Source: Egerieenecus merdigallinarum (GTDB lineage: Bacteria; Bacillota; Clostridia; Christensenellales; Aristaeellaceae). From it: a stretch of DNA of 8,635 nucleotides. The stretch spans positions 1 through 8,635 of the forward strand of contig DVHS01000149.1 of the NCBI GenBank assembly GCA_018711985.1, in the 5' to 3' direction. Shown piece by piece: positions 1 to 6,264 of the stretch. Every line of letters starts with the position of its first letter. Position 1 is the stretch's first letter. The notes under the pieces were generated by a model that had not been told where the DNA came from, ran no database searches, and saw nothing but the letters and a program-made list of their open reading frames with translations. The translations under genes were made by a program, and so were the position numbers.

Positions 1-24
1 AGCAAAATCAACGACCCAGCAAGG

Positions 25-200
25 CGCTGTTTTTCCTTGAGGAAAAACAGCGGTCGCAAAGCGACTTGGCTTTTCGTTCGAAAAGCCAACCGTCCGCCGG
101 CAAAGCCGGCTTACACGAATGAAAGTCGGAGGGGCTGCGGCCCCTCCGGCACCTCCTGAAGGTTTTTTGACAGTCTAGGCGTCCGTGCTTTGCGGACGCC
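25..200. repeat. Cluster of six intergenic palindromes
   Basis: Six inverted repeats fill this gene-free stretch. Arms are: H1 25-36 with 41-52 (12 bp, CGCTGTTTTTCC, loop TTGA); H2 53-57 with 61-65 (GTCGC, loop AAA); H3 66-75 with 80-89 (10 bp, TTGGCTTTTC, loop GTTC); H4 96-101 with 105-110 (GCCGGC, loop AAA); H5 127-135 with 140-148 (9 bp, CGGAGGGGC, loop TGCG); H6 178-185 with 193-200 (8 bp, GGCGTCCG, 7-base loop). All arms match perfectly. H1, H2 and H3 abut with no spacer. H2, H4 and, on the minus strand, H6 share the core GCAAAGC. H6 lies just past the stop of the patatin gene, but no T-run follows it on that strand, so it is not a canonical intrinsic terminator. The element may continue beyond base 1. 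No function is known to me; an interspersed palindromic repeat, an mRNA 3'-end stabiliser or a terminator-like region are all possible. Confidence 0.85.
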
Positions 201-206
201 CCTTTG

Positions 207-1072
207 TTATTTTCCAGTAATGTTCTTTTCCTCCAGAAACTGCCGTATCTCCGGCAGATGCTCCTGGGCATCCTCTCGTCCAATGTCATAGGCCGCCTGA
301 AGCCGTTCCGGGGCATTCTCCACGCGTCGAATGGGCAGTGGACGGCTGGGGCGCAGCACCAGCGTATCGCCCTGGGTTTCCAGCTGCTCCAGCAATGACA
401 GGGTTTCGTTGTAACGCAGGTGGCGGTTTTCCATGTCCCGGACAACTGCCGGATATTTCCGCAACAGTCGGTGCATCAGGGGAAGTGCCGCAGAGCGCGC
501 TTTCCTGTACCCGGCCGGTTGCGTCAGTATTACCAGGTTGCGAGTGTAGCCTTGAGAGCGGAACCATGCAATGGGTATGGAATCCGCTATGCCGCCATCC
601 AGCAGCCATATCCATCCACCTGTACCGTGCGTGATACCAGCGGCATGGATGCCGATGCCCGCATCCATTGAATATCCCGGTCACCGCCATCGGAAAGGCG
701 GTAATACACAGCTTCGCCGGTATGCACATCCGTGCACACCACATAAAAGGCCATGGGATTTTTCCGAAATGCTTCCCGGTCAAAGGGATCCAACCGATCT
801 GGAATATCGTGGTAGCAAAACTGTTCCCCATACAGATCCCCCGTTCGGATCAAAGAACGCAGGCCCATATATCGTGGGTCCCGGCAATAGGCCAGGTTGT
901 ACCGCAGCACGCGGCCAATCTGCCCCGATTTGTAGTTGCAGCCAAACACGGCTCCCGCCGAAACCCCCACCGCGCCATCCACCGTGATACCGTTTTCCAT
1001 CAGTATGTCCAGCACCCCCGCGGTATAAAGTCCGCGCATGGCGCCGCCTTCCAGCACAAGTCCCGTTTTCAT
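207..1072 (-). pseudogene. Patatin-like phospholipase, frameshifted
   Basis: This is a patatin-family serine acyl hydrolase (predicted lipid esterase) interrupted by a one-base shift. The first frame starts at the ATG at 1070-1072, preceded by GAGG. It carries the oxyanion-hole motif GGAMRG (residues 9-14) and the nucleophile elbow GVSAG (Ser38). It then runs out of frame near 605-608 and stops after 161 residues. The other frame resumes exactly there with LLDGGIADSIP, which holds the catalytic Asp (about residue 159 in the joined protein), and continues to the stop at 207. The joined product would be about 288 residues. Its C-terminal third resembles the DUF6363 extension of YjjU-type patatins, an assignment made from memory of the family. 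The site shows no homopolymer run and no X-XXY-YYZ slippery heptamer, so programmed frameshifting is unlikely. A real mutation or a sequence error would both fit. Without the downstream frame the Ser-Asp dyad is lost. An upstream in-frame ATG at 1156 is rejected because it lies in the gdhA terminator and upstream of this gene's promoter. Confidence 0.88.
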
Positions 1073-1111
1073 GGTTTCGCCTCGCTGCAATGCTGCTGTT
1101 TTTTCCTTTGG

Positions 1112-1141
1112 ATGGTAGCACAAGCGCTGTTTTCCTGTCAA
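1112..1141 (-). promoter_or_regulatory. Promoter of the patatin gene
   Basis: On the minus strand a perfect -35 TTGACA (1136-1141) is followed after 18 bases by TACCAT (1112-1117). TACCAT is preceded by TGC, giving an extended -10. Transcription would begin about 35 bases before the ATG at 1072. The promoter lies just downstream of the gdhA terminator, as expected for an independently transcribed gene. Confidence 0.65.
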
Positions 1142-1154
1142 CACTGCCGGATAC

Positions 1155-1199
1155 AAAACAAGCGCGGGAGTACCGGCAGATCCGGCAGTCCCGCGCTTG
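1155..1199 (-). terminator. Intrinsic terminator of gdhA
   Basis: The minus strand holds CAAGCGCGGGA (1199-1189) and its perfect complement TCCCGCGCTTG (1169-1159), an 11-bp stem. A second inner CCGG/CCGG stem is separated from it only by one C-C mismatch, a T-A pair and a G-T wobble. The stem is followed by TTTT (1158-1155). It begins 26 bases after the gdhA stop. The T-run is short, but the stem is very stable. The inner part can also pair with a downstream segment (see findings). Confidence 0.8.
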
Positions 1200-1224
1200 C
1201 AGATGTTTATGAAAGATTGGGGGA

Positions 1225-2562
1225 TTACACCGCGCCCTGGGCCATCATGGCATCGGCAACCTTCAGGAAGCCCGCGATGTTGGCACCGGCCACATAATCG
1301 CCGGGGGTGGCATATTCCTTGGCGGCCAAGTCTACCTTGTGGAAGATTTCAATCATGATGTCCTTCAGCTTGGCATCCACTTCTTCAAAGGTCCAGCTCA
1401 GGCGCTGGCTGTTCTGGCTCATTTCCAGGGCGGAGACGGCCACGCCACCGGCGTTGGCTGCCTTGGCCGGAGCAAAGAGCACGCCCGCCTGCTGGAAGGC
1501 TGCGGTGGCCTCCAGGGTGGAGGGCATGTTGGCGCCTTCGCCCACAGCTTCCACACCGTTGGCAATCAGCGTCTTGGCACTGTTTTCATCGATCTCGTTC
1601 TGGGTAGCGCAGGGCAGGGCAATCTGGCAGGGAATGGTCCAGATGCCGGAGCAGCCCTCGGTATAGGTGGCGGTGGGCACAGCCTTGACATATTCCTTGA
1701 TGCGCTTGCGCTCCACTTCCTTCAGCTGCTTGATAACCTCCAGGTTCACGCCATTGGCATCATGGATGTAACCGTTGGAGTCGCTCATGGCCACAACCTT
1801 GGCGCCCATTTCGGTAATCTTCTGGGCGGCGTAAATGGCCACGTTGCCGCTGCCGCTGATCACCACGGTCTTTCCGGCCACATCCTTGCCATTGCAGCGG
1901 AGCATTTCCTGGGTCAGGTAGCACAGGCCAAAGCCGGTGGCTTCCTTGCGGGCCAGGCTGCCGCCATAGGTCAGGCCCTTGCCGGTGAGCACGCCCTCAT
2001 ACAGGCCGGTAATGCGCTTGTACTGCCCATACAGGTAGCCAATTTCCCGGGCGCCCACGCCAATGTCGCCAGCGGGCACGTCCACATCCTTGCCAATGTG
2101 ACGGTACAGCTCCGTCATGAAGCTCTGGCAGAAATGCATCACTTCATTGTCGCTCTTGCCCTTGGGGTCAAAGTCACTGCCACCCTTGCCGCCGCCGATG
2201 GGCAAGCCGGTGAGGCTGTTCTTGAGGATCTGCTCCAGGCCCAGGAACTTGATAATGGACAGGTTCACGCTGGGATGCAGGCGCAAGCCGCCCTTGTAGG
2301 GACCAATGGCGCTGTTGAACTGCACGCGGTAGCCACGGTTCACCTGCACATTGCCCTGGTCGTCCACCCACGGTACACGGAAAAGGATCACCCGCTCGGG
2401 CTCCACATAGCGCTCCAGCAGGCCCGCCTTTTCATATTCGGGGTGCTTGTCAATCACAGGCTTCAAGGTGGTCAAAATCTCCGTGGCCGCCTGGATAAAC
2501 TCCTTTTCATGGGCATTGCGGGCCTTTAATCCATCCAACACGCGCTGGGCATAATCACTCAT
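1225..2562 (-). CDS. gdhA: Glutamate dehydrogenase, probably NADP-dependent
   Basis: This enzyme reversibly aminates 2-oxoglutarate to glutamate in the cytoplasm, linking ammonia assimilation to central carbon metabolism. The 445-residue length matches the hexameric small-subunit family. Visible landmarks are the substrate-binding Lys90 in GPYKGGLR, Lys114, the catalytic Lys126 in GGGKGGSDFDP, Asp166 in PAGDIGVG, and Ser378 in the SALEMSQNS segment. These sit one position above the well-known C. symbiosum residues 89, 113, 125, 165 and 380 region. The Rossmann motif GSGNVA (236-242) binds the dinucleotide. The SDSNG segment after the second strand (260-264) resembles NADP-specific enzymes such as E. 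coli GdhA, so NADP is inferred. The start is supported by AAAGGAG about 10 bases upstream of the ATG. The gene appears monocistronic, with its own promoter, a structured leader and a strong terminator. Confidence 0.97.
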   Translation of the reverse strand: MSDYAQRVLDGLKARNAHEKEFIQAATEILTTLKPVIDKHPEYEKAGLLERYVEPERVILFRVPWVDDQGNVQVNRGYRVQFNSAIGPYKGGLRLHPSVNLSIIKFLGLEQILKNSLTGLPIGGGKGGSDFDPKGKSDNEVMHFCQSFMTELYRHIGKDVDVPAGDIGVGAREIGYLYGQYKRITGLYEGVLTGKGLTYGGSLARKEATGFGLCYLTQEMLRCNGKDVAGKTVVISGSGNVAIYAAQKITEMGAKVVAMSDSNGYIHDANGVNLEVIKQLKEVERKRIKEYVKAVPTATYTEGCSGIWTIPCQIALPCATQNEIDENSAKTLIANGVEAVGEGANMPSTLEATAAFQQAGVLFAPAKAANAGGVAVSALEMSQNSQRLSWTFEEVDAKLKDIMIEIFHKVDLAAKEYATPGDYVAGANIAGFLKVADAMMAQGAV

Positions 2563-2583
2563 GGGACCAATACTCCTTTCAAG

Positions 2584-2618
2584 GGTGTGCGTCCTTGCAC
2601 ACCGGCTTTCATAAAGCC
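2584..2618 (-). promoter_or_regulatory. Twin hairpins in the gdhA 5' leader
   Basis: Read on the minus strand, the predicted leader contains GGCTTT-ATG-AAAGCC (2618-2604), followed immediately by GGTGTGC-AAGGAC-GCACACC (2603-2584). Both stems are perfect, 6 and 7 bp, with no spacer between them. The first begins only a few bases after the expected transcription start and the second ends just before the AAAGGAG of gdhA. No T-run follows, so these are not terminators. A role in mRNA stability or translational control is inferred. Confidence 0.6.
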
Positions 2619-2631
2619 ATAGAATAGAAAT

Positions 2632-2660
2632 ATTTTACTTGTTCATGGCTCCGGATGCAA
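2632..2660 (-). promoter_or_regulatory. Promoter of gdhA
   Basis: On the minus strand TTGCAT (2655-2660) and TAAAAT (2632-2637) are separated by exactly 17 bases, a good sigma-A/sigma-70 match (4 of 6 and 5 of 6). The predicted transcript start is near 2625, giving a leader of about 60 bases. The -35 is overlapped by one arm of a TGCAAG/CTTGCA inverted repeat (2656-2661 and 2688-2693), a possible but unproven operator. Confidence 0.65.
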
Positions 2661-2697
2661 GTTTTTCTCTGCGTTTCTTATGTTTTTCTTGCAGGGA

Positions 2698-4116
2698 CTA
2701 TCTGCTAAGCGCCTCCATGCGCGCCTCCCGCGCTTCCGGATCATCCAACACCAGCACCTTGGTTCCCCGCTCCAGGTGCGTCCAAATCCAGTAGGCATTG
2801 ACGGTGTATGTCTCATCCGTGCGGTAATCCATGCGCACGCAGCCTTCCGATGCCTTCCATCCCAATTCCTCCAGCTGTTGGGCAAAGCCGCCCTGGGATG
2901 CGGTCCTGAATCCCAATTGATGCATCAGGTTTCCACCGTCAATGCGTATGGGGTAGCGGTACGTGAAGCCCTTGCTTTCAAAAGCAATCATGCGGTCTGT
3001 CGTCAGGAAGGCTCCCGCCCGCGTCTCCCGGAACAGTTTGTTCTCCGCCATAAGGCCGGTGCTTACACGCATTTTGCCAATGAGCGTGCCGTATTCGTAT
3101 ACCCGCAGCTCCTGATTTGGCTTGTCAATGACCACGCCGTAGTGCTCAAAGGGACGCACCACCATCAGCCGGTCACTGGGCACATAGCCGCGAATGTACG
3201 CGCCGTCCTCGTGGCGCCATACGCCCACCAGGGTGAAATTTTTCCCTGTCTCCAGCACCTCCAGGCCCTGGGATTGCCCATGCACCGTTCCCAAAACGGC
3301 ACTCTTGGTGCTTGGTTCCTCATAGATTTTCTGATGATCGGTGGCCTCGATGTCCACCGCCACCAGTGGGGCATACAGCTTTTCCAGCAGCTCATCCGGA
3401 TCATCGCTGCCGGGCAGCAGCTCCCCGGTCAGGTAAATGGTTTCCTCCGGCGGCGCTCCCGCCTCCACGTACAGCGGGAACGTAAAGGCACGGTCTTCCT
3501 GCTCCTTGCGGTAAACGCTGCACCAGTAAATGCCTGGCTCCACCCGCCCCTCAGCGGTTTCCCCCTTCCACGGAATGGAAAACATGCCTTGATTCGCGAT
3601 GGATTTCCGCACGGATACCACATGCTCCGTCCGATCCGCATCGGCATAAATGCTCAGCACCACTTCACTCTTGCCGCTGACGCCGCAGTCCACCATCCAG
3701 CTCTCCCGCTGGTCCAGGTAATATGTTTCGCTTCTGGGGAGGGCATATTCCAGCACCGCCTCCGCGCCACCGATGCGCACACCAGTTGCTGCCTCCAAGT
3801 ATCCTCCATCCGCCGTCCACAGCTGCGCGGTTAGCGTGGCACTGCCGGACATCAGCGGCATCCCGCAGTAGGATAGGGCTTCGTAGGGCAGCGTAACCTG
3901 CCCAGGATTAACCGCCAAGTTGCTCACCACCGGCTGCTGCTCTCCATAGCCGTCGGTAACCCCCACCGTTAACATGCCGGACGCTGGAACCTCCACCACG
4001 ATTTGCGCCGTCTCAAAAGGATGCAGCGTACCGGACGCTTGCACAGAAAGGGACTCCGCCACCGCGCAGCCCATCAGCAACAGGGTTGCCAGGATTGTCC
4101 CCATCCAAACCCGCAT
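2698..4116 (-). CDS. Secreted YkuD-type L,D-transpeptidase with SH3b-like domain
   Basis: The 472-residue protein probably acts outside the membrane on peptidoglycan. Residues 1-22 form a signal peptide: MRVW, a hydrophobic core, then LLMGC. Cys17 could be lipidated, but an AVA site just after it also allows ordinary signal-peptidase cleavage. Residues about 132-220 include W-KG...GRVEPGIYWCSVY, which resembles a FlgD-like Ig fold. Residues about 253-320 look like a bacterial SH3 domain. The C-terminal YkuD region (about 327-456) ends in the catalytic motif SEGCVRM with Cys426 and Arg428, and His399 as the likely partner. The usual His of the SHGC motif is Glu here. Cross-linking of 3-3 peptide bridges is the family's known activity; for this protein it is inferred. 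The ATG at 4116 is preferred over the in-frame one at 4137 because GGAGGG lies 6 bases upstream of it. No clear promoter or terminator was found, so read-through into gdhA is possible. Confidence 0.88.
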   Translation of the reverse strand: MRVWMGTILATLLLMGCAVAESLSVQASGTLHPFETAQIVVEVPASGMLTVGVTDGYGEQQPVVSNLAVNPGQVTLPYEALSYCGMPLMSGSATLTAQLWTADGGYLEAATGVRIGGAEAVLEYALPRSETYYLDQRESWMVDCGVSGKSEVVLSIYADADRTEHVVSVRKSIANQGMFSIPWKGETAEGRVEPGIYWCSVYRKEQEDRAFTFPLYVEAGAPPEETIYLTGELLPGSDDPDELLEKLYAPLVAVDIEATDHQKIYEEPSTKSAVLGTVHGQSQGLEVLETGKNFTLVGVWRHEDGAYIRGYVPSDRLMVVRPFEHYGVVIDKPNQELRVYEYGTLIGKMRVSTGLMAENKLFRETRAGAFLTTDRMIAFESKGFTYRYPIRIDGGNLMHQLGFRTASQGGFAQQLEELGWKASEGCVRMDYRTDETYTVNAYWIWTHLERGTKVLVLDDPEAREARMEALSR

Positions 4117-4122
4117 ACGTTT

Positions 4123-4128
4123 CCCTCC
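4123..4128 (-). promoter_or_regulatory. Ribosome binding site deciding the transpeptidase start
   Basis: GGAGGG on the minus strand sits 6 bases before the ATG at 4114-4116. The alternative ATG at 4137 has only AAAGG and would add a seven-residue N-terminus ahead of an otherwise typical signal peptide. The shorter form is therefore chosen. Confidence 0.75.
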
Positions 4129-4200
4129 GTTTTCCATGGCCTTTCATATCCGTTAGACGGTGCAGGCTATGCATTTGGTTCATGCTTGGAAAAAGGTGTG

Positions 4201-4234
4201 AAAAAAGGCGTCCATGGGCTCTACCCATGGCGCC
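4201..4234 (-). terminator. Intrinsic terminator of the mapA-deoB-punA operon
   Basis: The minus strand reads GGCG-CCATGGG-loop TAGAG-CCCATGG-A-CGCC followed by six T. This is an 11-bp stem (4234-4224 with 4218-4207) with a single bulged base at 4211, then the T-run at 4206-4201. It starts 13 bases after the punA stop and closes the operon. Confidence 0.93.
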
Positions 4235-4247
4235 TGCAAAAGCAGCC

Positions 4248-5066
4248 TCACATCGCCGCAATCACACGGTCCAGTAAACCGCGGAAAGTATACTTCACCC
4301 GTTCTGCCGTCTCCATGACTTCCTCATGATTCAGGGGCTGATCCAGGATGCCCGCCGCCATGTTGGTAATGCAGCTCACGCCAAACACACGCAACCCGCA
4401 GTGCCGGGCCACAATGGTTTCCGGCACAGTGGACATGCCCACCGCGTCCGCGCCCAATACCCGGGCCATGCGGATCTCTGCGGGCGTCTCAAAGCAGGGA
4501 CCATTGAACCAGCAATATACGCCCTTTTGCACCTGCACGCCCATTTCCCCGGCACACCGCTCCGCCAGGGCCACCAGCTCCCGGCTGTACGCCTGGCTCA
4601 TGTCCGGAAAGCGCGGACCAAAGGCATCCAGGTTCTCCCCCCGCAGGGGATTCATGCCTGAGAAATTGATGCAATCGGTAATCAGCATCAGGTCTCCCGG
4701 ATGGAAGGTCAGGTTCACGCCGCCCGCCGCATTGGTAACGATCAGCGTCTTGACCCCCAGCAGGGCCATCACCCGCACAGGGAGGGTTACCTCCTTCAAA
4801 TCATACCCTTCATAGGCATGGAAACGTCCCTGCATCATGCATACCCGCTTGCCGTGCAGCGTTCCGGTTACCCAGCGGCCTTTATGTCCCGGCACCGTGG
4901 AGCGCGGGAAACCGGGAATATCCGCATAGCTGATGGCCCGGGCTTCTTCCAGGGCCTCCACATAGTCCCCCAGGCCGCTGCCCAGAATGATGCCGACGTC
5001 CGCGCCGCCCACCGCCTGGCGAATGGTATCCGCGGCGGTCTGTATCTTTTGCATGTATTCGCTCAT
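4248..5066 (-). CDS. punA: Purine nucleoside phosphorylase, trimeric type
   Basis: This cytoplasmic enzyme cleaves purine (deoxy)nucleosides with phosphate to give the free base and (deoxy)ribose 1-phosphate, in purine salvage. The 272-residue length fits the trimeric, low-molecular-mass family. Visible motifs are the phosphate-binding GSGLG (29-33), PGHKG (His61), GRFHAYEG (Arg81, His83), TNAAGG (111-116), FETPAE with base-contacting Glu193, Met211 in VGMSTVPE, and Asn235 in CITNMAAG. By family knowledge the Glu/Asn pair favours 6-oxopurines (inosine, guanosine). The segment before FETPAE reads YCWFNGPC, where relatives commonly have small residues and GPS. The ATG at 5066 follows AAAGGA at 9 bases and lies 17 bases past the deoB stop. 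A longer in-frame reading to 5276 would overlap deoB and is rejected. It is the last gene of the operon, and its product ribose 1-phosphate is the substrate of the gene before it. Confidence 0.95.
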   Translation of the reverse strand: MSEYMQKIQTAADTIRQAVGGADVGIILGSGLGDYVEALEEARAISYADIPGFPRSTVPGHKGRWVTGTLHGKRVCMMQGRFHAYEGYDLKEVTLPVRVMALLGVKTLIVTNAAGGVNLTFHPGDLMLITDCINFSGMNPLRGENLDAFGPRFPDMSQAYSRELVALAERCAGEMGVQVQKGVYCWFNGPCFETPAEIRMARVLGADAVGMSTVPETIVARHCGLRVFGVSCITNMAAGILDQPLNHEEVMETAERVKYTFRGLLDRVIAAM

Positions 5067-5083
5067 GTCCGCGTATCCTTTCG

Positions 5084-6244
5084 TCAATACAGGTCCCGCA
5101 AGAAAGACGTTGCCCCAAAGCGCTGGGGAAGCCCCAGAAATTCCGCCACCGTGGCAGCGATATCCGCATAGGTGGCGCGGGTTCCCAGGTCTACCAGCTT
5201 TTCCATACCCGGGTACCATACCAGCAGCGGAATGTACTCCCGGGTATGATCCGTACCCGGAAAGGTGGGATCGCACCCATGATCCGCGGTAATGATGAGC
5301 AGGTCCTCCGGGCCCATAAGCGCCTGAATCTCCGGCAGCTTTCCATCGATATAGGCCAAGGCATCCGCAAAACCCTGGGCGTCGTTACGATGGCCATAGA
5401 GCATATCGGTGTCCACCAGATTGGTAAACACCAGGCCCTGGAAGTCCCGGCGCATGTAGTCCATCCAGGCGTCAATGCACGCAGGGTTTCCCGCGGCATG
5501 GTTACTGCCGGTCAAGCCGCGATGGTAGAAAATATCCTCGATTTTCCCCACCCCCAGGCATTCCATGCCGGCTTCCTTCACCGCGTCCAAAAGGGTGGGG
5601 CCAAAGGGCTCCACAGAGTAGTCCCGCCGGCCCTTGGTGCGGATAAAGTGTCCCGGTGTTCCCACAAAGGGCCGGGCAATCACCCGCCCCACCGTATGGT
5701 CTCCGGTCAGCTGTGCCCGGGCAATCTCGCACATGCGGTACAGCTCCTCCACGGGAATGATATCCTCGTGGCACGCAATCTGGAATACGCTGTCCGCAGA
5801 GGTGTACACAATGGGATAGCCCGTGCGCATATGTTCCTCGCCCAGCTCATCCAGGATTGCCGTACCCGATGCCGGCTTGTTGCCCAGGGTCTTACGGCCA
5901 ATAGCCTGTTCAAAGGCGTCCATGACTTCCCGGGGAAAACCATGGGGATAGGTGGGAAAGGGTTTTTCCAGCCGCAGGCCGGCAATCTCCCAGTGGCCGG
6001 TGGTGGTGTCCTTGCCCGCGCTCTTTTCCAGAGCCCGGCCATAGGCGCCCTTGGCCTGAGGGTCGGCAGGATAATGCGTGCCCTGAATCTGGCCCAGTCC
6101 CAGGCGCGCCAGGTTGGGCAACTGCGGGTGGCATGCGTCCACCACATGTCCAAAGGTACACGCGCCCACATCTCCGTATTTATCCGCATCCGGCAGATAG
6201 CCGACGCCAACGGCATCCAATACCGTTAAAAAAACGCGCTTCAT
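5084..6244 (-). CDS. deoB: Phosphopentomutase
   Basis: This enzyme interconverts ribose or deoxyribose 1-phosphate and the 5-phosphate, passing pentose from nucleosides into central metabolism. It belongs to the alkaline-phosphatase superfamily, binds two metal ions (typically Mn), and is cytoplasmic. The 386-residue length is typical. Metal ligands inferred by spacing against the Bacillus cereus enzyme are Asp10 (VLDAVG), Asp280 and His285 (LVDTDMLYGH), Asp321 and His322 (ITADHG) and His333 (GTDHTRE). Thr82 in KDTTTGHWE is the phosphorylated nucleophile. All expected residues are present. The ATG at 6244 follows AAGGAGG at a spacing of about 10 bases, and that site sits in the 20-base gap after the mapA stop. 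The arrangement implies co-transcription with the gene on each side. It is functionally paired with punA, which supplies its substrate. Confidence 0.97.
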   Translation of the reverse strand: MKRVFLTVLDAVGVGYLPDADKYGDVGACTFGHVVDACHPQLPNLARLGLGQIQGTHYPADPQAKGAYGRALEKSAGKDTTTGHWEIAGLRLEKPFPTYPHGFPREVMDAFEQAIGRKTLGNKPASGTAILDELGEEHMRTGYPIVYTSADSVFQIACHEDIIPVEELYRMCEIARAQLTGDHTVGRVIARPFVGTPGHFIRTKGRRDYSVEPFGPTLLDAVKEAGMECLGVGKIEDIFYHRGLTGSNHAAGNPACIDAWMDYMRRDFQGLVFTNLVDTDMLYGHRNDAQGFADALAYIDGKLPEIQALMGPEDLLIITADHGCDPTFPGTDHTREYIPLLVWYPGMEKLVDLGTRATYADIAATVAEFLGLPQRFGATSFLRDLY

Positions 6245-6264
6245 GATTGTGCATCCTCCTTGGT

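Noticed and set aside
25..200. CRISPR array
   Set aside because: The units are palindromes with different arms, not direct repeats of constant length separated by unique spacers, and no cas gene is near.
167..209. Plus-strand promoter from the perfect TTGACA at 167-172
   Set aside because: At 16-18 bases downstream there is no -10 (the sequence is TTGCGG within H6), and no plus-strand gene follows.
8..445. Minus-strand 145-residue open frame running through the palindrome array
   Set aside because: It is the wrong frame of the patatin gene continued by chance through the hairpins; the composition (many Cys, Trp, Arg) is not protein-like. Such frames are likely to be misannotated as hypothetical proteins.
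1339..2529. Plus-strand 396-residue open frame opposite gdhA
   Set aside because: It is an antisense shadow caused by GC-rich codons; it has the repetitive Ala/Gly/His composition typical of shadows and the opposite strand has full family signatures.
2680..3834. Plus-strand 384-residue open frame opposite the transpeptidase
   Set aside because: No recognisable domain, and the minus strand holds signal peptide, SH3-like and YkuD motifs with a strong ribosome binding site.
5067..5276. Seventy-residue N-terminal extension of punA
   Set aside because: It would overlap the 3' end of deoB, lacks family similarity, and the ATG at 5066 has a well-placed ribosome binding site.
5246..6229. Plus-strand open frame opposite deoB
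   Set aside because: Antisense shadow; every metal ligand and the catalytic Thr of phosphopentomutase are on the minus strand.
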